Shown piece by piece: positions 34,520 through 44,142 of a stretch of DNA of 64,000 bases (position 1 is the first letter of the stretch; every line of letters begins with the position of its first letter). Source of the stretch: Roseobacter sp. HKCCD6576-2 (GTDB taxonomy: Bacteria; Pseudomonadota; Alphaproteobacteria; Rhodobacterales; Rhodobacteraceae); contig NZ_WVNW01000001.1 of the NCBI RefSeq assembly GCF_013179285.1, positions 930,001 through 994,000 on the forward strand, given 5' to 3'. A program made the translations under genes and the position numbers. The notes under the pieces are model-generated. The model ran no database searches and had not been told where the DNA came from. It was given only the letters and a program-made list of their open reading frames with translations.

Positions 34520-36085
34520 ATGACTATTTTTTCAAACCTCTATCCAGAGGTCTCTCTCAGCGATCTGTCGATCACCGAACGGCTTTTTCAGGGGCTAGAA
34601 GGGCGGCCCGATGATGTGGCGATCATCGATGGGCCCTCGGGGCAGACAATGACGGCGAGCGCCTTGATGGATCAGATCAAGCGCTTGGCGGGCGGGTTGA
34701 CGGCGCGCGGCTCTTTGCCAGGCAAAACAATCGCCATTCTGGCGCCGAATTGCCCGGATTACGCGGTGGTGTTTCATGGGGTCGCCTTCGCGGGCGGTAC
34801 GATCACCACCTTGAACCCGACCTATACCGCGCCGGAGATTCAACATCAGTTGCGGGATTCGGGCGCGGCGATGTTGATCACAATCCCGGCTTTGGCCGAT
34901 TTGGCGCGCGAGGGGATGAAAGACACTCCTACATCGGAGCTGGTCGTGATCGGGGGCGGGGTCGACGACGCGCTTTCGCTGGATGATCTGATGGGCGCAC
35001 CGCAAGAGGCACAGGCCGCGGTGGATCTCGATACCTTCCCAGTGGTTTTACCCTATTCGAGCGGCACGACGGGTCGGCCCAAAGGGGTGATGCTGAGCCA
35101 CCGCAACATTGTGACCAATGTGAACCAACTGGCGGTGCCAACCGATATGCGACCGGGCGAAACCGTGATCGCCTTTCTGCCGTTCTTCCATATCTACGGC
35201 ATGACGGTGTTGATGAACCTGGCCTTGGCGCGGGAAGCGCGCTTGGTGACCATGCCGCGCTTCGATCTGGAGCTGTTTTTGCAGTTGATCCAAACCCATG
35301 CGGTGAACCGGCTCTATATCGTGCCACCGGTCGCCCTGGCCTTGGCGAAACATCCGATGGTGGATCAATACGATATGTCCTCGGTGCATTCGATCTTCTC
35401 TGGCGCGGCCCCTTTGAGTGCCGAAGTGGAGGAGGCGGTTGGCAAACGGCTCGGCGCGGAGTCGATCCAAGGTTACGGCATGACCGAGATGAGCCCGGTC
35501 AGCCATTCCACTTATCGCGGGAAGCCACGCCACGGTTCCTCAGGGCAAGCGGTGCCGAACACCGAATGCCGGATTGTCGACCCGGAGACCGGCCGCGATA
35601 TGGGGCCGGATGAAGAGGGCGAGCTTTGGGTGCGCGGGCCGCAGGTCATGATGGGCTATCTCAACAATCCAGAGGCCACCGCGGCGACCAAGACCGAAGA
35701 TGGCTGGCTAAAGACGGGCGATTTGGCGGTGATCGATGCCGATGGCTATATGTTCATCCGCGACCGGCTGAAAGAATTGATCAAATACAAAGGCTTCGCG
35801 GTCGCGCCAGCGGAGGTGGAGGCGGCGCTGATCGGGCATGATCAGGTGATTGATGCCGCCGTGGTTGGCAAGCCCGATGATGAGGCCGGTGAGTTGCCGA
35901 TTGCCTTTGTCGTCGCTGCACCCGGCGCGGAAATCGGCCAGCCCGAGATGCAGGCCCATGTGGAAGGCTGTTTGGCGCATTACAAACACCCCGCAGAGTT
36001 CCGCTTTGTCGATAGCGTGCCGAAATCCGCCTCGGGGAAGATTTTGCGCCGGTTTTTGCGGGATGAGTTGCGGGCGGAGCGTTGA
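34520..36085 (+). CDS. Acyl-CoA ligase, 4-coumarate-CoA-ligase-like
   Basis: 521 residues. An ANL-superfamily enzyme that activates a carboxylic acid via the acyl-adenylate. VVLPYSSGTTGRPKGVMLSH is the phosphate-binding loop, IQGYGMTEMSPVSH the adenine site, DGWLKTGDLAVID and KELIKYKGFAVAPAEVEAAL the hinge, and PKSASGKILRRFLRDEL carries the catalytic Lys. The overall pattern is nearest to plant-type 4-coumarate-CoA ligases; the true acid is unknown. It has its own 77-nt upstream gap and a strong hairpin after it. Confidence 0.92.
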   Translation: MTIFSNLYPEVSLSDLSITERLFQGLEGRPDDVAIIDGPSGQTMTASALMDQIKRLAGGLTARGSLPGKTIAILAPNCPDYAVVFHGVAFAGGTITTLNPTYTAPEIQHQLRDSGAAMLITIPALADLAREGMKDTPTSELVVIGGGVDDALSLDDLMGAPQEAQAAVDLDTFPVVLPYSSGTTGRPKGVMLSHRNIVTNVNQLAVPTDMRPGETVIAFLPFFHIYGMTVLMNLALAREARLVTMPRFDLELFLQLIQTHAVNRLYIVPPVALALAKHPMVDQYDMSSVHSIFSGAAPLSAEVEEAVGKRLGAESIQGYGMTEMSPVSHSTYRGKPRHGSSGQAVPNTECRIVDPETGRDMGPDEEGELWVRGPQVMMGYLNNPEATAATKTEDGWLKTGDLAVIDADGYMFIRDRLKELIKYKGFAVAPAEVEAALIGHDQVIDAAVVGKPDDEAGELPIAFVVAAPGAEIGQPEMQAHVEGCLAHYKHPAEFRFVDSVPKSASGKILRRFLRDELRAER

Positions 36086-36123
36086 GACCCGCGGTGGGGC
36101 ATCGGTCTCAATGAACAGAGCGA

Positions 36124-36147
36124 GCCGCGGCGGTGTCCCGCCGCGGC
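36124..36147. terminator. Strong hairpin between convergent genes
   Basis: Perfect 10-bp arms GCCGCGGCGG (36124-36133) and CCGCCGCGGC (36138-36147) with loop TGTC, between the acyl-CoA ligase stop and the convergent YHS gene. No U-tract on the plus strand. Confidence 0.65.
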
Positions 36148-36168
36148 CCCTGTCGAAACCAGTCGAGA

Positions 36169-36639
36169 TTACTGCAGATCCGCGGGGGGGACGTTCGCAA
36201 TCTCGGGCCAGTTCTCGTCAGCTTGGGCGACGTAGCCGGGGATGTCGGTCAACCAGCGTTCCTGAATATCGGCGGAGATGTTGAGGAACAGTTCACCATC
36301 GACAATCCGCCACTGTTCCGGATCGCCGTCGAACTTGAAGCCCATCGCGGCGCCAAAGGCGCAGTAGCCGCCATATTGTGGCAGATAGGCTTCCGGGTCG
36401 GCCTCAAACGCGGCCCGGTGCTCTTCATTGGCAAAGCGGTACGTGGCGTCGTTATAGGAGGCGGTGATCGTCCAATCGCCGGGCGTGGCTTCGCCCTCGG
36501 TGAAGTAGGCGACGGGGTCATAGCCTTGCAGGGCTAGGCCGGTGGAGGAGGCATTGAGTTCCACGCCAGCGGCAATGCTGGAGGTTGCGATTGCGACGGA
36601 AAGTGCCGCGCCTGTGAAGAAAGTTTTGAGAGTGTTCAT
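36169..36639 (-). CDS. Exported YHS-domain protein
   Basis: 156 residues from the ATG at 36639 (a GTG at 36651 is the alternative). A signal peptide (MNTLKTFFTGAALSVAIATSSIAA) is followed by the YHS pattern LALQGYDPVAYFTEGEATPG and YRFANEEHRAAFEADPEAYLPQYGGYCAFG. Such secreted YHS proteins are thought to bind metal; the role is not known. It is divergent from a TetR gene with a palindrome in the gap, so it is the likely target of that regulator. Confidence 0.92.
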   Translation of the reverse strand: MNTLKTFFTGAALSVAIATSSIAAGVELNASSTGLALQGYDPVAYFTEGEATPGDWTITASYNDATYRFANEEHRAAFEADPEAYLPQYGGYCAFGAAMGFKFDGDPEQWRIVDGELFLNISADIQERWLTDIPGYVAQADENWPEIANVPPADLQ

Positions 36640-36743
36640 CGGTCTATCCACTTCTGTCTTGCCAGAGCGCCTTTGCGCTTTGGCTTATGTGAGGAGATGT
36701 TCGCGGCGCGGTGGCCGGGAACAGATGTTTTGTGCCATTAGGA

Positions 36744-36753
36744 ACCAATTGGT
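36744..36753. promoter_or_regulatory. Palindrome between YHS gene and tetR
   Basis: ACCAATTGGT is a perfect 10-bp palindrome, flanked by GGA and ACA. On the minus strand it falls in the 16-nt spacer between TTGATT and TAATGG, a possible promoter of the YHS gene, which is a typical place for a TetR operator. Confidence 0.5.
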
Positions 36754-36789
36754 ACAAATCAACTGACTGTGATAGAAGAGGATATTGAT

Positions 36790-37377
36790 ATGTTTGACGC
36801 ACGGGATGGAGCGCTTAACCCCATGGGCCGGCCAAGAGAATTTGATACGGAGACCGCTCTGAAAGGGGCGATGGATATTTTTTGGCGGCAGGGATATGTG
36901 GCGACCAATTTGCCTGATCTTCTGGATGCGATGGGGTTGACGCGCGGCAGTTTCTACAAGGCGTTCAAGGACAAAGAGAGCGTCTATCTGACCACGCTGG
37001 ATCATTATGATCGGGAGGTGGTCTCACGCACCGTGCGGGCTTTGCAGACCTGCGAGGCTGAGACCGCCAGTGAGTGCCTGTCGCTGATCTTCGCGGCCCC
37101 GGCGGACCCGGGGCGGGGGTGTTTTATCTGCAACGCGATGGTGGAGTTGGGGCCGGTGCAACCAGAGGTGAAGGCGCGCACGAGCCGAATGGCCGACCGG
37201 CTGCGGGATGCGATCAAAGGCGTTTTGATTCGATATGGTACGCACGACGGGGCCGAGGAGACGGCCGATGTGATCTTACATCTCTATTTTGGGCATCAGG
37301 CATTGGGAAAAGCGGCAGCGGGGCGCGCGGACTGGCCGCAAAGGCTTGCCCATGTCCTGGCCGAACGGTCGCTCTGA
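36790..37377 (+). CDS. TetR-family transcriptional regulator
   Basis: 195 residues from the ATG at 36790, which follows AGAAGAGGAT; a GTG at 36769 and an ATG at 36823 are alternatives. The DNA-binding domain is GRPREFDTETALKGAMDIFWRQGYVATNLPDLLDAMGLTRGSFYKAFKDKESVY, with GLTRGSFYKAFKDKE as the recognition helix. The FICNAMVELG stretch resembles the NemR/AcnR-like subgroup with a conserved Cys (C134-region) that can sense electrophiles. It is divergent from the YHS gene, with ACCAATTGGT between them. Confidence 0.9.
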   Translation: MFDARDGALNPMGRPREFDTETALKGAMDIFWRQGYVATNLPDLLDAMGLTRGSFYKAFKDKESVYLTTLDHYDREVVSRTVRALQTCEAETASECLSLIFAAPADPGRGCFICNAMVELGPVQPEVKARTSRMADRLRDAIKGVLIRYGTHDGAEETADVILHLYFGHQALGKAAAGRADWPQRLAHVLAERSL

Positions 37378-37519
37378 GCCGTGTGAGAGGGAAGGTGCCC
37401 CTCTCATGGGCCGCATGAAGGCTTTCTGCGTTAAGCATCTTGCCGAGGGACACATCGGCATCTGCCAGGCTTCGCGTCACGATCGTTTGATAAACGGCGT
37501 TACCGTCGGGCTGCGTCAT
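37214..37519 (-). CDS. Possible small ORF with strong ribosome binding site
   Basis: 101 codons starting MTQPDGNAVYQTIVTRSLAD. It begins 27 nt after the CPBP gene on the same strand and has GGAGAGGGAGGAG directly upstream, a very strong site. The last 164 nt run antisense through the end of tetR and read as Arg/Pro-rich low-complexity sequence, so at most the first 47 codons look genuine. It may be a gene whose original end has been lost. No family recognised. Confidence 0.25.
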   Translation of the reverse strand: MTQPDGNAVYQTIVTRSLADADVSLGKMLNAESLHAAHERGTFPLTRLRATVRPGHGQAFAASPRAPLPLFPMPDAQNRDVRSHRPSPRPRRAYHIESKRL

Positions 37520-37545
37520 CCGCTCCTCCCTCTCCATACCGATTT

Positions 37546-38211
37546 TTAGCGCCGCAGCCGGGCGAGCAGCGGGCCCAGAACGATGCCAACAAAATCGGTA
37601 ACGACATGGGCGATGATATTGGCCAGAAGATCACCATGCCACAGAAAAAAGGCTGTCAGGGCCGCGCCGGATATCGCCGTGGTCAGGGCCGGTCCGATGC
37701 CCCACATCGGGATATGGGCCAAAGCGAATACAGTGACGACGAATGTCGCCGCAAGGATGGGGTCAAGGCCCAAGGACGTAAGGGCCGCCAGGGCGATGCC
37801 GCGATAAAGAAGCTCTTCGACAATGCCGCCAACCACAACGGCCAACACAAGATACCAGATCGGCAGGTCGGCAAGCGCAGACAGCGTTTCTTCAAACCCA
37901 TTGAGATCAAGCCATAACGGCATGCGGAGGAGAATAGGCCCCAGCCCGAAGATAAAGAATACGGACATCGCTCCGCCCCAGAGCCATGTATGGAGATCGG
38001 GTAATCCAAACCCAAGATCGCTTACAGGGACACGCAGCGGGCCGAGGGCGATCCAAAGGCAAGTGATCGCCAAACCGGCAAGGAGAAGTTGCAGGAGCAG
38101 GTTCAGTGAGAGGCGCGTGGCACCTGCGACCGATCTTTGACCGATCTGCGCGATCGCAATGGGGCCGCCCAAGGCCAGCAAGAGAACAAGGATGGAAAGT
38201 GTGTCGATCAT
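37546..38211 (-). CDS. CPBP-family intramembrane metalloprotease
   Basis: 221 residues with about seven hydrophobic segments. The Abi/CPBP motifs are present in order: EELLYRGIALAAL (motif 1, with the two Glu and Arg), FALAHIPMW (motif 2) and NIIAHVVTD (motif 3). Family members are Rce1-like glutamate proteases in the membrane; some process bacteriocins or signalling peptides, but most have no known substrate. It is divergent from the nuo operon. Confidence 0.93.
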   Translation of the reverse strand: MIDTLSILVLLLALGGPIAIAQIGQRSVAGATRLSLNLLLQLLLAGLAITCLWIALGPLRVPVSDLGFGLPDLHTWLWGGAMSVFFIFGLGPILLRMPLWLDLNGFEETLSALADLPIWYLVLAVVVGGIVEELLYRGIALAALTSLGLDPILAATFVVTVFALAHIPMWGIGPALTTAISGAALTAFFLWHGDLLANIIAHVVTDFVGIVLGPLLARLRR

Positions 38212-38571
38212 CGCGATCAGATCCCGGATCGTGCAAAGGGCGAATTTAGATCTTGCCCGCCTCTCTTCAGCCCATCTTCTCCGAAGGGTGTTTCCGATCC
38301 AAGATTCAGATATCGGTGGCGGCAGGCTCTCGCCACATTGCTGGCACGGAGAGGTTTGGGCGCGCAGAGTAGAGGTCGATCACGCCTGGACGCACATCTA
38401 TCGCGCCATTCTGAAACGCGAGAATGGTTCGATCATTCTCCGGGGGTTGCATCCCCATAACTCCCCTTTTGCCGCACAGCCTGTAGTTGACCCCCTCCGT
38501 TGCCAGATATAGAGGTGAGCAGGACCGGACCGATGGTCCTCAGGCGTGCAGTCCAGCCAAGGAGACCTCAG
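38212..38571 (+). promoter_or_regulatory. nuo operon upstream region
   Basis: 360 nt without a gene. TTGACC (38488-38493) and TATAGA (38509-38514), 15 nt apart, form a possible promoter for nuoA. Further upstream CATTCT (38407-38412), AGAATG (38421-38426) and CATTCT (38434-38439) alternate so that either pair can form a hairpin; the second, GAGAATG/CATTCTC, is 7 bp. No reading frame here looks coding. Confidence 0.4.
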
Positions 38572-39461
<890 letters not shown>

Positions 39462-39491
39462 GGGCCGCGACGCCCGCGAGGAGAGACGAGA

Positions 39492-40106
39492 ATGAGCGAC
39501 GAGAGCCTGCGCGAACTGGCCGAGCATATCGCCGAAAAGCAAGCCGATGCGGTTGTCGGAACCGAGATCGCTTTTGGCGAGCTGACCGTGGAAATCACGG
39601 CGACCGAGGTCGACGATTTTGTCGAGTTCCTGAAAACGGACCGGAATTGCGCGTTTTCGACCCTGATCGACATCACGGCGGTGGATTACCCGACTCGGGA
39701 CAAACGCTTCGATGTCGTTTGGCATTTCCTCTCAATGTATCAAAACCACCGCATTCGCGTGAAAGCGCAGGTCCGCGTGGATCAGATTGTGGCCTCGATC
39801 AGCAGCCTCTATCCTTCGGCGAATTGGTATGAGCGTGAGGTGTTCGACATGTTCGGCATTCTCTTCTCGGGGCACCCCGATTTGCGTCGTATTCTGACTG
39901 ATTATGGGTTCCGCGGGCATCCGCTGCGCAAGGATTTCCCGACCACGGGCTATACCGAGGTCCGCTATGACGAGAAGCTGAAGCGCGTGGTCTATGAGCC
40001 GGTGAGCCTAGTGCAGGAGTATCGGCAGTTCGACTTCATGTCGCCGTGGGAGGGGGCGGAATACATCCTGCCCGGGGATGAGAAATCCGAGGAGGCGGCG
40101 AAATGA
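39492..40106 (+). CDS. nuoC: NADH-quinone oxidoreductase subunit C
   Basis: 204 residues, start after GAGGAGAGACGAGA. The 30-kDa-subunit signature [38 protein letters not shown] is present, as is the C-terminal tail typical of the alphaproteobacterial and mitochondrial form. NuoC is separate from NuoD, unlike the fused enterobacterial form. It overlaps nuoD by 4 nt. Confidence 0.97.
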   Translation: MSDESLRELAEHIAEKQADAVVGTEIAFGELTVEITATEVDDFVEFLKTDRNCAFSTLIDITAVDYPTRDKRFDVVWHFLSMYQNHRIRVKAQVRVDQIVASISSLYPSANWYEREVFDMFGILFSGHPDLRRILTDYGFRGHPLRKDFPTTGYTEVRYDEKLKRVVYEPVSLVQEYRQFDFMSPWEGAEYILPGDEKSEEAAK

Positions 40107-41332
40107 TGGACGGCGGCACAGATACCGGGCGCGGCTTCGAAGACGCGCAGACCGGCGAACAGCAAATCCGCAATTTCAACATCAATTTCGGGCCGCAGCA
40201 CCCGGCGGCGCATGGCGTGTTGCGTCTGGTTCTGGAGTTGGACGGCGAGATTTGTGAGCGCTGCGACCCGCATATCGGCCTTCTGCATCGCGGCACCGAG
40301 AAGTTGATGGAGAGCCGGACTTACCTGCAAAACCTGCCTTACTTCGATCGGCTGGATTATGTCGGCACGATGAACCAGGAACATGCTTGGTGCCTGGCGA
40401 TCGAGAAACTGACCGGCACCGAGGTGCCGCGCCGGGCACAGTTGATCCGCGTGCTCTATTGCGAGATCGGGCGCATCCTGAACCACATCCTCAATGTGAC
40501 GACGCAGGCCCTAGATGTTGGCGCGCTGACCCCGCCGCTTTGGGGGTTTGAAGAGCGCGAGAAGCTGATGATCTTCTATGAGCGCGCCTGCGGGGCGCGG
40601 CTCCACGCCGCCTATTTCCGCCCAGGTGGGGTGCATCAGGATCTGCCGCCCGATCTGATCGAGGATATCGATAGCTGGGCCAAGGGGTTCCCGAAAGTTC
40701 TGGACGATATCGACGGGCTTCTGACGGAGAACCGGATCTTCAAACAGCGCAATGCCGATATCGGCATCGTCACAGAGGAAGACATTCAGAACTGGGGCTA
40801 TTCCGGCGTGATGGTGCGCGGATCGGGCCTCGCCTGGGATTTGCGGCGCGCGCAGCCCTATGAATGCTACGACGAGTTTGAATTCATGATCCCGGTTGGC
40901 AAGAATGGCGATTGTTATGACCGCTATCTCTGCCGCATGGCTGAGATGCGCGAAAGCGCCAAGATCATCATCCAGGCCTGCGAGAAACTGCGGAATGAGC
41001 CGGGCGAGATTATGGCGCGTGGCAAGATCACACCCCCAAGCCGGGGTGACATGAAAACCTCGATGGAAGCGCTGATCCACCACTTCAAGCTCTACACCGA
41101 AGGCTTTCACGTGCCGGCAGGCGAGGTTTATGCAGCGGTGGAAGCGCCGAAAGGTGAATTCGGGGTTTATCTGGTCGCCGACGGGACGAACAAACCTTAT
41201 CGCTCGAAAATCCGCGCGCCTGGCTACCCGCATCTGCAATCGATGGATCACCTTTGCAAGGGGCACCAATTGGCGGATGTCTCGGCTATTTTGGGCTCAC
41301 TCGATATCGTGTTTGGCGAGGTGGATCGGTAG
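40103..41332 (+). CDS. nuoD: NADH-quinone oxidoreductase subunit D
   Basis: 409 residues. The 49-kDa subunit forms the quinone pocket with Nuo[23 protein letters not shown] contains the quinone-headgroup His, and [32 protein letters not shown] and the C-terminal [11 protein letters not shown] are conserved. ATGs at 40103 and 40106 are adjacent; the first gives the ATGA overlap with nuoC. Confidence 0.97.
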   Translation: MMDGGTDTGRGFEDAQTGEQQIRNFNINFGPQHPAAHGVLRLVLELDGEICERCDPHIGLLHRGTEKLMESRTYLQNLPYFDRLDYVGTMNQEHAWCLAIEKLTGTEVPRRAQLIRVLYCEIGRILNHILNVTTQALDVGALTPPLWGFEEREKLMIFYERACGARLHAAYFRPGGVHQDLPPDLIEDIDSWAKGFPKVLDDIDGLLTENRIFKQRNADIGIVTEEDIQNWGYSGVMVRGSGLAWDLRRAQPYECYDEFEFMIPVGKNGDCYDRYLCRMAEMRESAKIIIQACEKLRNEPGEIMARGKITPPSRGDMKTSMEALIHHFKLYTEGFHVPAGEVYAAVEAPKGEFGVYLVADGTNKPYRSKIRAPGYPHLQSMDHLCKGHQLADVSAILGSLDIVFGEVDR

Positions 41333-41343
41333 TTGTCGCCCAT

Positions 41344-41377
41344 GCTTCTCTGCTTCAAAAATATCCCCGCCGGAGGC
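41344..41377. repeat. Possible family-specific intergenic motif
   Basis: The 97-nt gap between nuoD and nuoE contains a stretch ending ATATCCCCGCCGGAGGC (41361-41377), which I recall as a short motif scattered between genes in Rhodobacteraceae. Only one copy is seen in this window, so the call rests on memory. Confidence 0.3.
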
Positions 41378-41429
41378 ATCAGCGCGTGCCACGCTCGCCC
41401 CGGCCTGACGCATAAGGACCGCGCCTGAT

Positions 41430-42494
41430 ATGCTCCGCCGTCTTCACCTCGACCAACCCGACAGCTTCGCCTTCACGCCCGCCAATCAGGCCTGGGCCGA
41501 GGCGCAGATCACCAAATACCCCGAGGGCCGGCAGGCCAGCGCGATCATTCCGCTGCTTTGGCGGGCGCAGGAGCAGGAAGGATGGCTGAGCCGCCCGGCT
41601 ATTGAATATGTCTGCGATATGCTTGGCATGGCGCATATCCGGGGCCTCGAAGTCGCAACCTTCTATTTCATGTTTCAGCTTCAGCCGGTCGGATCGGTCG
41701 CGCATATCCAGGTTTGCGGCACGACCTCCTGTATGATCTGCGGCGCAGAAGACCTGATCGGGGTGTGTCAGGAAAAGATTGCCAAGCGGCCGCATCAACT
41801 CTCTGCCGATGGCAAGTTTTCCTGGGAAGAGGTGGAATGCCTCGGCTCTTGCGCCAACGCACCGATGGCCCAGATCGGCAAGGATTACTACGAAGACCTG
41901 ACGGCGGAGAAGCTCGGTTGGATCATCGACGAGATGGCCGCTGGTCGGGTGCCGACACCCGGGCCGCAAAACGGGCGCTATGCCTCGGAACCGGCGGGCG
42001 GGCTGACCTCGCTGAAAGACTACGAAGCGGGCAAAGACGATCTGAACGTCTCGGCCCGTTTAGCAACCGATATTGGCGACACGATCAAACGGATCGACGG
42101 GACCGAAGTGCCGCTGATCGCCAATTGGGGCCGTCAGTCGGGCGGCGATGTCGCTGAGGCGCCCGCGAAACCCAAAGCGACGCCTGCGCCTGCCGCCAAA
42201 GCCGCGCCGACACCAGAACCGGCAACTCCGCCTGCCTCTGAGCCGGCGGTGGCTGAGGTGGCACCAGAAACGCTAAGCGCGCCGCGCGACGGTGGGGCCG
42301 ACGATCTGAAACGGATCAGCGGTGTCGGGCCGAAGCTTGAGGGTGTGCTGAACGAGTTGGGCTTCTGGCATTTCGACCAGATCGCGGCCTGGACCGAGGC
42401 CGAGATCGCTTGGGTCGATGCCCGGTTGAAGTTTAAAGGTCGTATTGAACGCGATGATTGGATCGCCCAGGCCCGCAGTTTCGCTTCAGAATAA
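41430..42494 (+). CDS. nuoE: NADH-quinone oxidoreductase subunit E with C-terminal helix-hairpin-helix domain
   Basis: 354 residues, about twice the enterobacterial length. Residues 1-185 are the thioredoxin-like 2Fe-2S subunit (cluster N1a) with Cys ligands in [10 protein letters not shown] and [11 protein letters not shown] segment resembling the alphaproteobacterial NuoE tail follows (185-240), then an Ala/Pro-rich linker (240-280) and a domain at 282-354: [22 protein letters not shown]-type helix-hairpin-helix followed by HFDQIAAW. The same domain ends the next two proteins. The extension is, as I recall, also present in Rhodobacter capsulatus NuoE. Confidence 0.95.
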   Translation: MLRRLHLDQPDSFAFTPANQAWAEAQITKYPEGRQASAIIPLLWRAQEQEGWLSRPAIEYVCDMLGMAHIRGLEVATFYFMFQLQPVGSVAHIQVCGTTSCMICGAEDLIGVCQEKIAKRPHQLSADGKFSWEEVECLGSCANAPMAQIGKDYYEDLTAEKLGWIIDEMAAGRVPTPGPQNGRYASEPAGGLTSLKDYEAGKDDLNVSARLATDIGDTIKRIDGTEVPLIANWGRQSGGDVAEAPAKPKATPAPAAKAAPTPEPATPPASEPAVAEVAPETLSAPRDGGADDLKRISGVGPKLEGVLNELGFWHFDQIAAWTEAEIAWVDARLKFKGRIERDDWIAQARSFASE

Positions 42495-42519
42495 GGCAAG
42501 ACAGGGCCGATCTCTCACG

Positions 42520-42555
42520 CTAGCTTGTGACCGCGAAAACGCATCACAAGTCTAG
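42520..42555 (+). other. Imperfect hairpin between nuoE and the next gene
   Basis: CTTGTGA (42524-42530) and TCACAAG (42544-42550) pair perfectly and are flanked by CTAG on both sides with one offset base. It lies 26 nt after nuoE and 13 nt before the next start and could modulate downstream expression. Confidence 0.4.
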
Positions 42556-42567
42556 GGGAGATGTCGG

Positions 42568-43212
42568 ATGAACGAGACGTCGGGCGCGCCGAGCTGCGCA
42601 ACGATCTGTTGGATTGCAGGTGGCGTTTTGGGCCTGCTGCTGATGATCATTTTGATCTCAACGGCGGGTTGGGGATTTTTCGGGGCACTGATCGTCGGCG
42701 CTTTGGTCGGTATTGGCGCGGCCTATCTGCTGAAGATGCTCTTCTGCAACAGGGCGCAAACGGCGGGTGAGACCATGGCGCGCCCTGCATCAACCGCCGC
42801 AAGCGCGCCACCAGCACCTGTGGTCACGCCAGCGCCGGAGGCAGAACCCGAGACACCCGCGCCGACAGAGGCCGTAGAGCCTACGCCTGTATCGACACCC
42901 GCGCCAACGTCAGTTTCCGATGCAGGCACACAACCTCAAGGGCTCGCTGCCGCTCGTGAAGGTGGCGCAGATGATCTCAAGAAGATCAAAGGCGTTGGGC
43001 CAAAGCTTGAGCAGATGCTCAACGAGATGGGCTATTACCATTTCGATCAGATTGCCGCGTGGACTGCTGATGAGGTGGCTTGGGTCGATGCCAATCTCAA
43101 AGGGTTCAAGGGCCGGGTCAGTCGCGACACCTGGGTCGAGCAGGCGAAGCTATTGGCCGCAGGGGGTGAGACCGATTTTTCCAAGAAAGTTGACGAAGGC
43201 GATGTATATTGA
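42568..43212 (+). CDS. Membrane-anchored helix-hairpin-helix protein of the nuo operon
   Basis: 214 residues. Two N-terminal hydrophobic segments (about 14-34 and 38-55) are followed by an Ala/Pro/Glu-rich linker (about 70-125) and a C-terminal domain (128-200) with DDLKKIKGVGPKLEQMLNEM and [20 protein letters not shown]. This matches the C-terminus of NuoE very closely, so both domains probably arose by duplication. The membrane anchor would place a NuoE-like domain next to the membrane. The ATG follows AGGGGAGATG. Confidence 0.88.
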   Translation: MNETSGAPSCATICWIAGGVLGLLLMIILISTAGWGFFGALIVGALVGIGAAYLLKMLFCNRAQTAGETMARPASTAASAPPAPVVTPAPEAEPETPAPTEAVEPTPVSTPAPTSVSDAGTQPQGLAAAREGGADDLKKIKGVGPKLEQMLNEMGYYHFDQIAAWTADEVAWVDANLKGFKGRVSRDTWVEQAKLLAAGGETDFSKKVDEGDVY

Positions 43213-43252
43213 CCCTCGGGAGGAAGTTGTGACTGCCGCTTAGGAGAGCAAA

Positions 43253-43801
43253 ATGAAACTGGCAGAGAATCTCTGGCTTGGGTCCGTCGCGGCCCAGCAA
43301 AACCTTCTTCACATGGTTAACTATTCCACCGCGTTCTATGGCGCCGCGGCGCTGCAAGGGGCGCATCTGGGTCTTACGGCTCCGGTGACGTTTTGGTCGG
43401 CCCTTTCACGCGTGAGTGACGGGGCGATCCCGGCCAATCTGGATGTTACCCCGCCAGCACCGGCTCCTGCGCCAAAAGCCGAGGCTTCGAAACCGCAGCC
43501 CGCCGAGGCTGCGCCCATCGCCGCCGAGCCGGACGTGGTGCCGGATATCAAGCCGGTCGCCGCGAGCCCACATTTGTTGGACGCGCCGCGTGACGGCAAA
43601 GCGGATGACTTGACCGTCATTTCGGGGATCGGGCCAAAGCTGGCGGAGACGTTGGGCGAATTTGGTATCTACCACTATGACCAAATCGCGTCGCTGGACA
43701 CGGTTGGCATTGATTGGCTGAACGAACAGCAACCGGGTTTCAAAGCCCTGGTGGCTCGGTTCGACTTGGTTGGGCAGGCGAAAGTGTTGGCGACCGGGTA
43801 A
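43253..43801 (+). CDS. Third helix-hairpin-helix protein of the nuo operon
   Basis: 182 residues after TAGGAGAG. The N-terminal 60 residues (MKLAENLWLGSVAAQQNLLH...) form amphipathic helices without a clear membrane segment, somewhat phasin-like. A Pro/Ala linker (about 65-105) leads to a diverged copy of the domain (110-182): DDLTVISGIGPKLAETLGEF and HYDQIASLD. The GxGPKL core and the H[FY]DQIA box are kept. Function unknown; the operon position suggests an accessory or assembly role in complex I. Confidence 0.85.
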   Translation: MKLAENLWLGSVAAQQNLLHMVNYSTAFYGAAALQGAHLGLTAPVTFWSALSRVSDGAIPANLDVTPPAPAPAPKAEASKPQPAEAAPIAAEPDVVPDIKPVAASPHLLDAPRDGKADDLTVISGIGPKLAETLGEFGIYHYDQIASLDTVGIDWLNEQQPGFKALVARFDLVGQAKVLATG

Positions 43802-43813
43802 GTCACGCCAAAA

Positions 43814-43840
43814 CGGGCGGTGTGCATTGTGCGCCGCCCG
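43814..43840 (+). other. GC hairpin before the DUF5337 gene
   Basis: CGGGCGG (43814-43820) and CCGCCCG (43834-43840) form a 7-bp stem 13 nt after the preceding stop, without a U-tract. It may stabilise or attenuate the mRNA inside the operon. Confidence 0.4.
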
Positions 43841-43887
43841 CGATCTGGGATAGACCCACCAGGCCAGGACCAATGTGACCGCGACCC

Positions 43888-44142
43888 ATGCCTCAATCCA
43901 CCGATCCCGATCACCGCAATGTGCGCCAGATTCGTCTGGCCGCGATTGTTATGGCGGCGACGATGGTGATCTGGATGGGCGCGCAACTCTTGGGCGGCCA
44001 GTTGGGATTGCCCGCCCGGTTTGTGTTTTTGTTCGACCTTGCGGCAATCGCGGCTCTGGTCTGGGCGCTTTTTGTGACGTATCAGGTGCATAAGGCGCGG
44101 CGCGACCGTCGGGCGCGCGGCACGGAGGATAAGGACAGATAG
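43888..44142 (+). CDS. DUF5337 membrane protein
   Basis: 84 residues with two membrane helices (about 17-36 and 45-64) and an Arg-rich C-terminus. The pattern RNVRQIRLAAIVMAATMVIWMGAQLLG is that of DUF5337, a small family that, as far as I know, occurs in this operon position in Rhodobacteraceae. Function unknown. It ends immediately before the nuoF start (TAG-ATG). Confidence 0.85.
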   Translation: MPQSTDPDHRNVRQIRLAAIVMAATMVIWMGAQLLGGQLGLPARFVFLFDLAAIAALVWALFVTYQVHKARRDRRARGTEDKDR

